This document shows, one piece after another, positions 1 to 5,844 of a DNA stretch of 6,788 nt. Under the pieces are notes generated by a model. The model had not been told where the DNA came from, did no database searches, and saw nothing but the letters and a program-made list of their open reading frames with translations. The stretch is from JBFIHZ01 sp041601535 (lineage in GTDB: Bacteria; Pseudomonadota; Gammaproteobacteria; Xanthomonadales; SZUA-36): assembly GCA_041601535.1 (NCBI GenBank), contig JBFIHZ010000232.1, positions 1 to 6,788 of the forward strand, read 5' to 3'. Every line of letters starts with the position of its first letter. The first letter of the stretch is position 1. The position numbers were made by a program, and so were the translations under genes.

Positions 1-473
1 AACTGGGGTACCGCCTGCACAATGCCGGTCATCGCATCCTGCTCGAGCGCGGGATTCAACTGACGCATACAAAGCGCTATACCCTGCCCGGGCTGGTACG
101 CGCCGATGTGATGCAGCGCGCCATTCCCTGGACCCGGGTAATGCTGCAACGGCGGGTATTCCGCAGCGAGCTCAACCTGCGCCCCAACAACCTGGCCACC
201 ATCGTGGTGGTCTTGCTGATGTTGCTGGTGCCTTTTCTGCCGCTGCCGGCATGGCCGGTGGAACTGGTCCTGTTACTGGTTTTTATCGCGCTGAACTGGA
301 GGTTTATCGCGTTTTTGCACCGCATGCGCGGCGCCGGGTTCGCCTTGCGCTCGGTGCCGATGATCTGGCTGCAATACCTGTATGGCGGTATCGGCGGCGT
401 ACTGGGCGTGGCCGCCTGGATCAGGCAAGGACTGCTGGGCCGGCTGCAGGCACCGGCCCATGAGCGGGTATAG
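1..473 (+). CDS. Glycosyltransferase family 2, membrane-anchored, C-terminal part only (5' cut by window edge)
   Basis: The frame is open from base 3 to the TAG at 471-473 and gives 156 visible residues, so the start and the catalytic GT-A core lie upstream of the window. The visible part begins with LGYRLHNAGHRI, continues with THTKRYTLPGLVRADV and QRAIPWTR, and then has hydrophobic stretches near visible residues 61-100 and 120-143, probably two or three membrane helices. The pattern 'elgyRL...G.ri, H.K..tl..l...D...RaiPWT, membrane helices' matches the C-terminal end of inner-membrane GT2 enzymes that transfer sugars to lipid-linked acceptors (family knowledge). The stop is 10 bp before the next gene, so it is probably in the same operon. 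The donor and acceptor sugars cannot be read from this fragment. A GTG at 108 could serve as a start only for a fragment without a catalytic domain, so I treat the gene as truncated by the window. Confidence 0.8.
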   Translation, partial: LGYRLHNAGHRILLERGIQLTHTKRYTLPGLVRADVMQRAIPWTRVMLQRRVFRSELNLRPNNLATIVVVLLMLLVPFLPLPAWPVELVLLLVFIALNWRFIAFLHRMRGAGFALRSVPMIWLQYLYGGIGGVLGVAAWIRQGLLGRLQAPAHERV

Positions 474-483
474 GCGGCGACAG

Positions 484-1689
484 ATGCTTTCATCAACTCC
501 GACATCCCCGCGCGCCAGCAAGGGCCGGCTGCTGTTCGTGGCCGTCAATCTGCAACCGCCGGGTGGTGGTCAGTGCGTGGGCGCCTGGGCGCTGCAGGCG
601 CTGCAGCGGGACTGGGATGTCACCATTTTGTGTGCCGAGACTCCCGGTTTCGCGGCGCTGAACCGGCATTTTGGCACGTCGCTGAACGAACAGGACTTCA
701 GCCTGATTCAGGCCTCCTGGGCTTTGCGCAATATTCACCGGCTGGATCCGGATCCCTACAGTTTCCAGCGGGCCGCCTGGCTGATGCGTAAAGCCCGCAA
801 ACTGGGTGCCGGGTTTGATGTGATCGTCAGTTGCGATAACGAGATGGATTTTGGCTGTCCCTCGGTACAGTACGTGCATTTCCCTTACCTGAGCCGCCAT
901 CGCGAAGCGGTAAGCAGCATCCGCGAGATGACGCCGCTGCGGCGCTTCGGAGCTTTGCTGCAAGGCCGCTACCGGCCGTGGATGATGATTTCCGGCGTCG
1001 ACTTTGATCGCATGCAGGACAACCGCATGCTGGTGAATTCGCACTGGACTGCCGAGTTGGTGCGGGACGGCTATCGCAACCAGCCACAGGTGTTGTACCC
1101 GCCGGTCATGTGGCCGCCCAACACGCTGCCCTGGGATGAGCGTGACAACTGCTTCGTGTCGCTGGGCCGGATTGAACCGGTCAAGCGGCAGCTGGAGGCC
1201 ATCAGCATTCTGCAGCAGGTGCGGCAACAAGGCCACCAGGTGCGACTTGAAATCATCGGTGATATTTCCGATGCACAATACAGTCAACAGGTGCACGACC
1301 TGGCCCGGCAGGCCGGTGATTGGGTGCGTATCCGCCACACCATTCCACGCAGCGAGCTGGAAGCCGTGGTCAACCGTGCGCGCTATGGCCTGCATACCAT
1401 GCACGATGAACATTTTGGCATCGCGGTGGCGGAAATGGTGCGCGCCGGCTGCCTGGTATTCGTGCCGGACGGAGGCGGACAGGTGGAGATCGTCGGCAGT
1501 GAACCGGCGCTGTTGTACCGCACGGACGAACAGGCGGTGGAACAGATCTGCAAGGTGCTTGCCAGCACCGCAGAGCAGCACCGTCTGCAAGATCTGCTGG
1601 CGGCCAAACGGGAGGCGTTCACGGAACAACAGTTTATGTCCGGGCTGCTGGCAGAGGTGGACGCTTTCGTGCAGGCGCGCCGGGCATGA
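484..1689 (+). CDS. Glycosyltransferase family 4 (GT-B fold)
   Basis: A 401-residue protein, a usual length for GT4 enzymes, which transfer a sugar from a nucleotide-sugar donor with retention of configuration. The N-terminal Rossmann half starts with LLFVAVNLQPPGGGQ (residues 16-30), where the glycine loop would sit at the acceptor/donor cleft. Residues 183-194 hold VNSHWTAELV, typical of the hinge region. The donor-binding half has LGRIEPVKR (228-236), the E-x7-E type motif DEHFGIAVAE (308-317, with E309 and E317) and PDGGGQVEIV (328-337). The EHFGI segment resembles the ALG11-like mannosyltransferase branch of GT4, but donor specificity is not proven by this. I chose the ATG at 484 because AGGCGG lies 6 bases upstream and the conserved fold begins soon after. 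An in-frame ATG at 460 would overlap the previous gene. The 3' end overlaps the next gene by 4 bp (ATGA). Confidence 0.88.
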   Translation: MLSSTPTSPRASKGRLLFVAVNLQPPGGGQCVGAWALQALQRDWDVTILCAETPGFAALNRHFGTSLNEQDFSLIQASWALRNIHRLDPDPYSFQRAAWLMRKARKLGAGFDVIVSCDNEMDFGCPSVQYVHFPYLSRHREAVSSIREMTPLRRFGALLQGRYRPWMMISGVDFDRMQDNRMLVNSHWTAELVRDGYRNQPQVLYPPVMWPPNTLPWDERDNCFVSLGRIEPVKRQLEAISILQQVRQQGHQVRLEIIGDISDAQYSQQVHDLARQAGDWVRIRHTIPRSELEAVVNRARYGLHTMHDEHFGIAVAEMVRAGCLVFVPDGGGQVEIVGSEPALLYRTDEQAVEQICKVLASTAEQHRLQDLLAAKREAFTEQQFMSGLLAEVDAFVQARRA

Positions 1690-2378
1690 ACCAGGACTGC
1701 CTGCTCAGTATCCTGGTGCCCACGCTGGTGTCGCGGCAGGCCATGTTTGAGCGACTGCGGCAAGGGCTGCAACAGCAAATTGACCAGGCCGGCGCAACGC
1801 AGGCCGTTGAGTTGCTGTCCTTGTGTGACGATGGCAGCCTGGCGGTAGGCGACAAGCGCAACCAGCTGATGGACCGTGCGCGCGGACGCTTTCTGGTATT
1901 CGTGGACGATGATGACCGCGTCAGCGACCACTATGTGGCAAGCATACTGGCGGCCATCCGGCAGCATCCCGATGTTGACTGTATCTGCTGCGCCGGCGAA
2001 ATCCGCTTTCGTGGCCGTCACCCGCGCCGCATGGAGCACTCGCTGGCCTGCACGGAATGGGGGCTGAGCGATGGCTGCTACCGGCGGCCGCCCAGCCATA
2101 TCACGCCGTTGCGGGCGGACATCGCGCGGCGTTATCGATTCGCCGCCATCGACTATTCCGAAGACATGGACTGGGCCATGCGGATATGCCACGACGGTGC
2201 GCTGAAAGCCGAGGTGGTGATCGACCAGGCGCTGTATTTCTATGACTCGCGCCGCCATTACGCCTGGCAGTGGCTGCTTGACAGCACCCAGGCTGCGCGC
2301 CACGCTCTGGGCCTTCGGCTGGTCAACCGGCTGGCACTGATGCGGCGTTTCAAATCGCTGCTGGGGCCGACACAATAA
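1686..2378 (+). CDS. Glycosyltransferase family 2 (short, soluble GT-A type)
   Basis: A 230-residue protein with a GT-A fold signature. The strand LLSILVPTLVSR (6-17) opens the fold. GDKRNQLMDRARGRFLVFVD (55-74) followed by DDDD (74-77) is the nucleotide-sugar and metal-binding region, and SEDMDW (158-163) carries the acidic ED pair that normally supplies the catalytic base. PSHITPLR (136-143) fits a conserved segment of this subgroup. There are no membrane helices, so it should act in the cytoplasm, probably on a lipid-linked intermediate. At 230 residues it is shorter than many GT2 enzymes, but the key motifs are present, so I see no sign that it is broken. The ATG at 1686 overlaps the stop of the GT4 gene (ATGA), and its TAA shares a base with the wzm start (TAATG), which suggests translational coupling on both sides. 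The sugar transferred is unknown. Confidence 0.85.
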   Translation: MNQDCLLSILVPTLVSRQAMFERLRQGLQQQIDQAGATQAVELLSLCDDGSLAVGDKRNQLMDRARGRFLVFVDDDDRVSDHYVASILAAIRQHPDVDCICCAGEIRFRGRHPRRMEHSLACTEWGLSDGCYRRPPSHITPLRADIARRYRFAAIDYSEDMDWAMRICHDGALKAEVVIDQALYFYDSRRHYAWQWLLDSTQAARHALGLRLVNRLALMRRFKSLLGPTQ

Positions 2379-3217
2379 TGACAATTGATACCGACAAGCT
2401 GACCACGCACCGCATCGAACCGCACAGCGGCTGGATGCCGCTGAACCTGCGTGAGCTCTACGATTACCGCCGCCTGCTGACCATTTTCGTGTGGCGTGAC
2501 GTGAAAGCACGCTACAAACAGACCCTGGCCGGCGTTACCTGGGTGATTATCCAGCCGGTGATGACCATGCTGGTGTTTACGGTATTTTTCGGCCAATGGC
2601 TTGGCGTCTCGTCCGGGGATGTGCCTTACCCGGTGTTTGCGTTCTGTGCGCTGGTGCCCTGGACCTATTTTGTCCATGCCCTGACGGTGTCCAGCCAGAG
2701 CATCGTCGGCCAGCAGTCGGTCATATCCAAGGCCTACTTCCCCCGGCTGTTACTGCCGCTGTCCGCCGTGCTGGGTGGCCTGGTGGACCTGTTCACCTCC
2801 TTGCTGGTGTTGATTCCGCTGATGGCGTTTTATGGCTACATGCCCGGGCCGCAGATCCTGGCCCTGCCGTTCCTGGTGTTGCTGGCGGCGCTGACCGCGC
2901 TGGGCGTGGGGCTGTGGCTGGCCGCCATTAATGTGCGTTTCCGCGATGTCAATCAGGCCATGCCGTTTATCACCCAGCTGTGGTTGTTTGCCACGCCGGT
3001 GGCCTATCCCATCAGCGTGGTGCCGGAGCGCTGGCGGCTGTTGTACGAATTGAACCCGATGGCTGCCGTGGTCGAGGGGTTTCGCTGGGCGCTGACCGGC
3101 GGCAATGAGTTTCCCCTGCACATGTTGCTGGTGTCCGGTGGCATGGCAATGGCCGTGCTGGTGAGCGGGCTGTACTGGTTCCGGCGCGAAGAAGTGATTT
3201 TTGCGGATGTGGTGTGA
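2378..3217 (+). CDS. wzm: Polysaccharide ABC transporter permease (ABC-2 family, Wzm/TagG/KpsM-like)
   Basis: A 279-residue inner-membrane protein, a usual length for Wzm-type permeases. The cytosolic N-terminus contains the amphipathic segment FVWRDVKARYKQT (37-49) just before the first membrane helix, a hallmark of this family. Hydrophobic segments lie at about 52-74, 84-110, 126-152, 158-185, 196-215 and 247-267, consistent with six membrane helices. ISKAYFPR (116-123) and VRFRD (186-190) are family-typical intracellular loops, and LNPM (225-228) is the conserved segment before the last helix. In this family two copies pair with two Wzt ATPases to move undecaprenyl-diphosphate-linked polysaccharide from cytoplasm to periplasm. 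The ATG at 2378 overlaps the previous stop by one base, and the stop at 3215-3217 overlaps the ATG of wzt. The exported glycan could be O-antigen, a capsule or another glycan; the neighbouring glycosyltransferases support surface polysaccharide in general. Confidence 0.92.
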   Translation: MTIDTDKLTTHRIEPHSGWMPLNLRELYDYRRLLTIFVWRDVKARYKQTLAGVTWVIIQPVMTMLVFTVFFGQWLGVSSGDVPYPVFAFCALVPWTYFVHALTVSSQSIVGQQSVISKAYFPRLLLPLSAVLGGLVDLFTSLLVLIPLMAFYGYMPGPQILALPFLVLLAALTALGVGLWLAAINVRFRDVNQAMPFITQLWLFATPVAYPISVVPERWRLLYELNPMAAVVEGFRWALTGGNEFPLHMLLVSGGMAMAVLVSGLYWFRREEVIFADVV

Positions 3218-3996
3218 TGGGTGAGTTCGCGATACAGGCGGACGGCCTGGGCAAACGCTTCGTGCTGGGCGTGCACAGCAGCAACCGGGGCCTGCACCAG
3301 ATTTACGAGCATGCGGTGCGCAGCATTCTGAGCGGATTGACACGCAACAACTGGCAGGATGATGCCAGCGACCGCGGCAAGATTCTCTGGGCGCTGCGCG
3401 ACATCAGCCTGCGCATCCGTCACGGTGAGATCGTGGGGCTGGTGGGCCATAACGGCGCCGGCAAATCGGTGCTGCTGAAAATCCTGTCGCGCATCACCTG
3501 GCCAACCGAAGGCAGTGCTGTGATTGAAGGCAAGGTGGGCTCCATGCTGGAGGTGGGTGCCGGCTTCCACCCGGAGTTTACCGGCCGGGAAAACATGTTC
3601 CTGGTGGGGGCCACGCTGGGCATGAACCCGCCGGAAATCCGCGCCAAGTTTGATGAGATTGTCGATTTTGCCGGCGTGGAGGGCATGCTGGATACCCCGG
3701 TCAAACGCTACTCCAGTGGCATGTATGTGCGCCTGGCATTTTCCGTGGCGGCCCACCTGGACGCCAACATCATGCTGTTTGATGAAGTGATCGCCGTCGG
3801 CGATGTCGGCTTCCGCCACAAATGCCTGGAACGCATCCGCCAGATGGCGGCGCAGGGCCGTACCATTATCTTTGTCAGCCACAACCTGGAGACGCTGCAG
3901 GAACTGTGTCCGCGCACCGTGGTGATTGATCACGGCCGCATCCTGCATGACGGGCCTACCGGCGAGGTGCTGCAATCCTACCGGTTGCCTGGCTGA
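3217..3996 (+). CDS. wzt: Polysaccharide ABC transporter ATPase (Wzt/TagH/KpsT-like), short form without carbohydrate-binding domain
   Basis: A 259-residue nucleotide-binding subunit that should power Wzm. Visible motifs are Walker A GHNGAGKS (77-84), the ABC signature YSSGMYVRLAF (165-175; core SSGM), Walker B IMLFDE (185-190; D189, E190), the D-loop region VIAVGD, and the H-loop histidine H222 in FVSHN. The residue after the Walker A serine is valine (GKSVLLK), where threonine is more usual. The N-terminal segment up to about residue 65 has the extended region ending in ILWALRDISL, as in Wzt proteins. The protein ends soon after the ATPase fold (SYRLPG), so it lacks the roughly 150-200 residue C-terminal domain that recognises the glycan terminus in O9a-type Wzt. 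I chose ATG 3217, which overlaps the wzm stop (TGATG); a GTG at 3214 would add one residue. The 3' end overlaps the convergent glycosyltransferase gene by 41 bp. Confidence 0.92.
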   Translation: MGEFAIQADGLGKRFVLGVHSSNRGLHQIYEHAVRSILSGLTRNNWQDDASDRGKILWALRDISLRIRHGEIVGLVGHNGAGKSVLLKILSRITWPTEGSAVIEGKVGSMLEVGAGFHPEFTGRENMFLVGATLGMNPPEIRAKFDEIVDFAGVEGMLDTPVKRYSSGMYVRLAFSVAAHLDANIMLFDEVIAVGDVGFRHKCLERIRQMAAQGRTIIFVSHNLETLQELCPRTVVIDHGRILHDGPTGEVLQSYRLPG

Positions 3997-4933
3997 GCGT
4001 CCGGGCCTTGTCGCGCGCCAGCCGGCTGCTGCGCAAAAGTGCGGTGAATTCGGCCAGCAATTTAAGCGGCATACGCCAGGGCCGCCTGAAGTAGTACGCA
4101 ATGAACAGCTCACGGTACAGGCGCTGGCAAATGTATCGCCAGCGCCCGGCGCCACGGCCGCATCTGAACGCGAAGTAATAATCACCGTCTGCCTGCAGCG
4201 TGGCATAGCCCGCCGGGTCACGGCCGGCACTGCGCGTGCCACCCGTGTGCCAGCGCAGGTGATTTATGCCCGCCGCGGGATGGAAACGTATTTTGCCGCC
4301 AGCCTGCAGCAAGCGGCGGGCAAACTCGGTCTCTATGCGGAACGATACACCGTGAAAATTCTCATCGAACCCGCCCGCGGCCAGCGCCGCAGCACGGTCT
4401 ACAGACAGGTTGCCGGCCATCACGTTGCTCACCCAGTCAGGGCAACTGGATGAAAACGGAAACAGCAGGTCGGCGGACAAGCCGTGGCGACACTTCTGCA
4501 TGACCAGCGGCCGGGCGACACCCCCCGGCTGCAGCACCTGGCCGACCACGGCACTGGCGTCAGGAAACTCCTGGTGTGCCCGCAGATGCTCCTGCAACAG
4601 ATCATCAGCCGCTTCTATATCATCATCCAGGAACAGCACCAGATCCTGCGAGGCCAGTTCCAGTCCCCGGTTCATGGCCATAGCGATCGACGGCGGCTGC
4701 AAGGGGACCCATTTGATGCTGCCTTGCTGATGCCAGGCCTCGAGCTGTTCCCGCACGGCCGGCTCATGTTCCGGCGATTGATCAACCACCAGGATCTCAG
4801 CGGCGCGGCAGGTTTGGCGCAGCAGCATCTGGATGGTGTTGATCAGCACCGTTTCGCGCCGGTAGGTGGGGATGACCACAGACAGCCCGGGAGCGGGCGG
4901 GCAGGGTGGCGGCACGGATGAGGTCGGTAGCAT
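3956..4933 (-). CDS. Glycosyltransferase family 2 (GT-A), convergent to wzt
   Basis: A 325-residue protein read from ATG at 4933 to TAG at 3956-3958. GLSVVIPTYRRE (about 16-27) is the first strand of the GT-A fold, ILVVDQSPE (47-55) the second, and LVLFLDDDIE (98-107; DDD at 103-105) the metal and nucleotide-sugar binding motif. NVMAGNLSVDR (170-180) and the acidic ETEF (201-204) fit the acceptor side and catalytic-base region, followed by HLRWHTGGTR (225-234). The C-terminal 50 or so residues are basic and partly hydrophobic and may lie along the membrane. The start is uncertain. An in-frame ATG at 5011 would add 26 residues without fold similarity. GGTGAG lies only 3 bases before the chosen ATG, a short spacing. 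Being on the opposite strand from the wzm-wzt operon it must have its own promoter, but its product likely works on the same or a related glycan. Confidence 0.85.
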   Translation of the reverse strand: MLPTSSVPPPCPPAPGLSVVIPTYRRETVLINTIQMLLRQTCRAAEILVVDQSPEHEPAVREQLEAWHQQGSIKWVPLQPPSIAMAMNRGLELASQDLVLFLDDDIEAADDLLQEHLRAHQEFPDASAVVGQVLQPGGVARPLVMQKCRHGLSADLLFPFSSSCPDWVSNVMAGNLSVDRAAALAAGGFDENFHGVSFRIETEFARRLLQAGGKIRFHPAAGINHLRWHTGGTRSAGRDPAGYATLQADGDYYFAFRCGRGAGRWRYICQRLYRELFIAYYFRRPWRMPLKLLAEFTALLRSSRLARDKARTLSQATGRIAAPRR

Positions 4934-4992
4934 GGGCTCACCATAACCGATTTGGCAGGGCGCTTGGATCGGTGGCTGCGTGCGCTGCCTGC

Positions 4993-5021
4993 TGGGCATT
5001 GCCGGCGGCATTGCATATACT
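4993..5021 (+). promoter_or_regulatory. Putative sigma70-type promoter for the Cache-protein gene
   Basis: TGGGCA at 4993-4998 and TATACT at 5016-5021 are separated by exactly 17 bases. The -10 box matches the TATAAT consensus at 5 of 6 positions and the -35 box matches TTGACA at 4 of 6. Transcription would begin near 5028 and leave a leader of about 140 bases before the ATG at 5168. The site lies in the divergent region between the minus-strand glycosyltransferase and the Cache gene. No convincing promoter was found for the glycosyltransferase in the same region. Confidence 0.45.
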
Positions 5022-5049
5022 GAACCGCGCTGGCCAGGGGATGTCAGCC

Positions 5050-5148
5050 ATGTCTTGCACGACCCGTGCCCTGCCGTGTTTGCAAAGCTTGTCCGACCCC
5101 CGATGGAATGGGCTGTGCCGTATCTGTGACATGCGGACCAGCCTGTAA
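5050..5148 (+). CDS. Possible small ORF, 32 residues with four cysteines (leader region of the Cache gene)
   Basis: ATG at 5050 to TAA at 5146-5148 encodes 32 residues beginning MSCTTRALPC. AGGGG at 5036-5040 lies 9 bases upstream, an acceptable ribosome binding site; a second in-frame ATG at 5041 directly abuts it. The ORF is inside the predicted leader between the putative promoter and the Cache gene, and ends 19 bases before that gene's ATG. Cysteines are at residues 3, 10, 23 and 26, and the last pair forms CRIC, a CxxC motif that could bind a metal. It could be a microprotein, a translated leader that affects the next gene, or a chance ORF. TGC/TGT triplets are common in this stretch in other frames too, which weakens the case. 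I recognise no family. Confidence 0.25.
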   Translation: MSCTTRALPCLQSLSDPRWNGLCRICDMRTSL

Positions 5149-5167
5149 TTGCCTGGAGAACACCGTC

Positions 5168-5659
5168 ATGTCGAAGTATTGCAAGACTTGTTACCCGTAC
5201 GTCCTGGTTTTATCCCTGGCCCTGTTCGCGCCGGCCTGGCTGGCTGCTGAATTACCGCCTGCACAAGAGCGGGCGACAGCCGGGCAGGCGGTCGCGATGG
5301 TGGCTCGCGCCATCGCTTATTACGATGAACACGGGCGCGAGGCCACATTTGCCGCCATTGAAGACAAGCAAGGCGAGTTCGTTGACCGCGATTTATATAT
5401 TTTCGTGTACGGCCCGGGCCGCACCATCGTGGCTCATGGCAGCAATACCGCGCTGGTGGGAACCGTTGCCGATACCCTGATCGACGTGGACGGTGTGCCG
5501 TTTGGTGCGATGTTCATGGATCAGGCCACCGCGGAAGGTATCTGGGTGGATTACAAATGGCATGACCCGGTCAGCCGCGAGGTGCTGCCCAAAACCAGCT
5601 GGGTGGTGCTGCACGATGGTTATATTTTCGGTGCGGGAATCTACCAACCGGAGCCCTGA
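5168..5659 (+). CDS. Secreted stand-alone single Cache domain protein (sCache_2-like)
   Basis: A 163-residue protein. Residues 1-27 look like a Sec signal peptide: a basic start with K3 and K6, a hydrophobic core YVLVLSLALF (11-20), and a probable cleavage after WLAA before ELPP. There is no lipobox cysteine at the cleavage region, so I expect a soluble periplasmic protein. The mature part fits a single Cache domain of the type 2 class: a long helix at about 34-55, then DLYIFVYGPG (75-84), IVAHGSNTALVGT (87-99), GIWVDYKWHDP (124-134) and PKTSWVVLHDGYIFGAGIY (141-159). In larger proteins this domain is the ligand-sensing part of chemoreceptors and histidine kinases, often for small organic acids (family knowledge). 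Here there is no membrane-anchored or signalling part. ATG 5168 is chosen because GGAG at 5155-5158 lies 9 bases upstream and the signal peptide starts right there. Residues C5 and C8 form an odd CxxC in the signal peptide n-region. The ligand is unknown. Confidence 0.8.
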   Translation: MSKYCKTCYPYVLVLSLALFAPAWLAAELPPAQERATAGQAVAMVARAIAYYDEHGREATFAAIEDKQGEFVDRDLYIFVYGPGRTIVAHGSNTALVGTVADTLIDVDGVPFGAMFMDQATAEGIWVDYKWHDPVSREVLPKTSWVVLHDGYIFGAGIYQPEP

Positions 5660-5667
5660 GTCCGCAA

Positions 5668-5680
5668 GCCAGGAGCTGGC
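5668..5680 (+). terminator. Weak stem-loop just after the Cache gene (possible terminator)
   Basis: GCCAG at 5668-5672 and CTGGC at 5676-5680 can form a 5-bp stem with loop GAG, 9 bases after the Cache gene stop. No run of T follows; the next bases are GAAAAGATCC. It is a poor match to an intrinsic terminator and may be chance. Confidence 0.15.
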
Positions 5681-5757
5681 GAAAAGATCCTTTCCAGCGT
5701 TGGGCTGTTGCGAGGTGCGCAGCGCTGGAACTGAACTTCTGATTATTGTCAATCCCC

Positions 5758-5778
5758 CTGAAGACACCCTGTCTTCAG
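5758..5778. repeat. Perfect inverted repeat, 9-bp arms with a 3-base centre
   Basis: CTGAAGACA at 5758-5766 and TGTCTTCAG at 5770-5778 are exact reverse complements separated by CCC. In RNA this would be a 9-bp hairpin with a tight loop; in DNA it could be a dimeric regulator site. No T-run follows on either strand, so it is not a standard intrinsic terminator. It ends 5 bases before the putative -35 box at 5784 of the next gene, a position that suits an operator or activator site. This function is inference. Confidence 0.6.
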
Positions 5779-5783
5779 TCATA

Positions 5784-5812
5784 CAGACAAAGGCCTTGCC
5801 CGGGCCTATGAT
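5784..5812 (+). promoter_or_regulatory. Putative promoter of the exported unknown protein
   Basis: CAGACA at 5784-5789 (4 of 6 to TTGACA) and TATGAT at 5807-5812 (5 of 6 to TATAAT) are separated by 17 bases. Transcription would begin near 5819 and give a short leader of about 26 bases before the ATG at 5845. An inverted repeat, AGGCC at 5791-5795 and GGCCT at 5803-5807, with the palindrome GCCCGGGC at 5798-5805 inside it, fills the spacer and could be a protein-binding site. Confidence 0.4.
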
Positions 5813-5844
5813 GGCGCACTTTTTTCATTGTCAGGTGTGGTTTC

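Noticed and set aside
382..483. N-terminal extension of the GT4 gene up to position 382
   Set aside because: It would overlap the previous gene by 92 bp, and the extra residues are not part of the fold; ATG 484 has a well-spaced ribosome binding site.
493..1629. Long minus-strand open frame opposite the GT4 gene
   Set aside because: It has no recognisable domain, is rich in His, Gln and Arg as expected for the antisense of a GC-rich gene, and lies fully over a gene with clear GT4 motifs.
1383..2510. 375-codon minus-strand open frame opposite GT4 and GT2
   Set aside because: Composition and lack of motifs mark it as an antisense shadow of two coupled glycosyltransferase genes.
3004..4242. 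412-codon minus-strand open frame opposite wzm, wzt and the start of the overlap region
   Set aside because: No domain similarity, and it is antisense to the well-supported wzt; the length is a product of GC-rich codon bias.
5066..5167. N-terminal extension of the Cache protein from GTG 5066
   Set aside because: It would bury the signal peptide inside the protein; ATG 5168 has its own ribosome binding site and begins the signal peptide.
5694..5728. CCAGCG / CGCTGG inverted pair after the Cache gene
   Set aside because: The arms are only 6 bp and the loop is 23 bases with no T-run after it, so it is likely chance in GC-rich DNA.
5736..5757. TTGACA on the minus strand (5747-5752) as a -35 box
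   Set aside because: No acceptable -10 box lies 16-18 bases downstream on that strand and no minus-strand gene follows closely.
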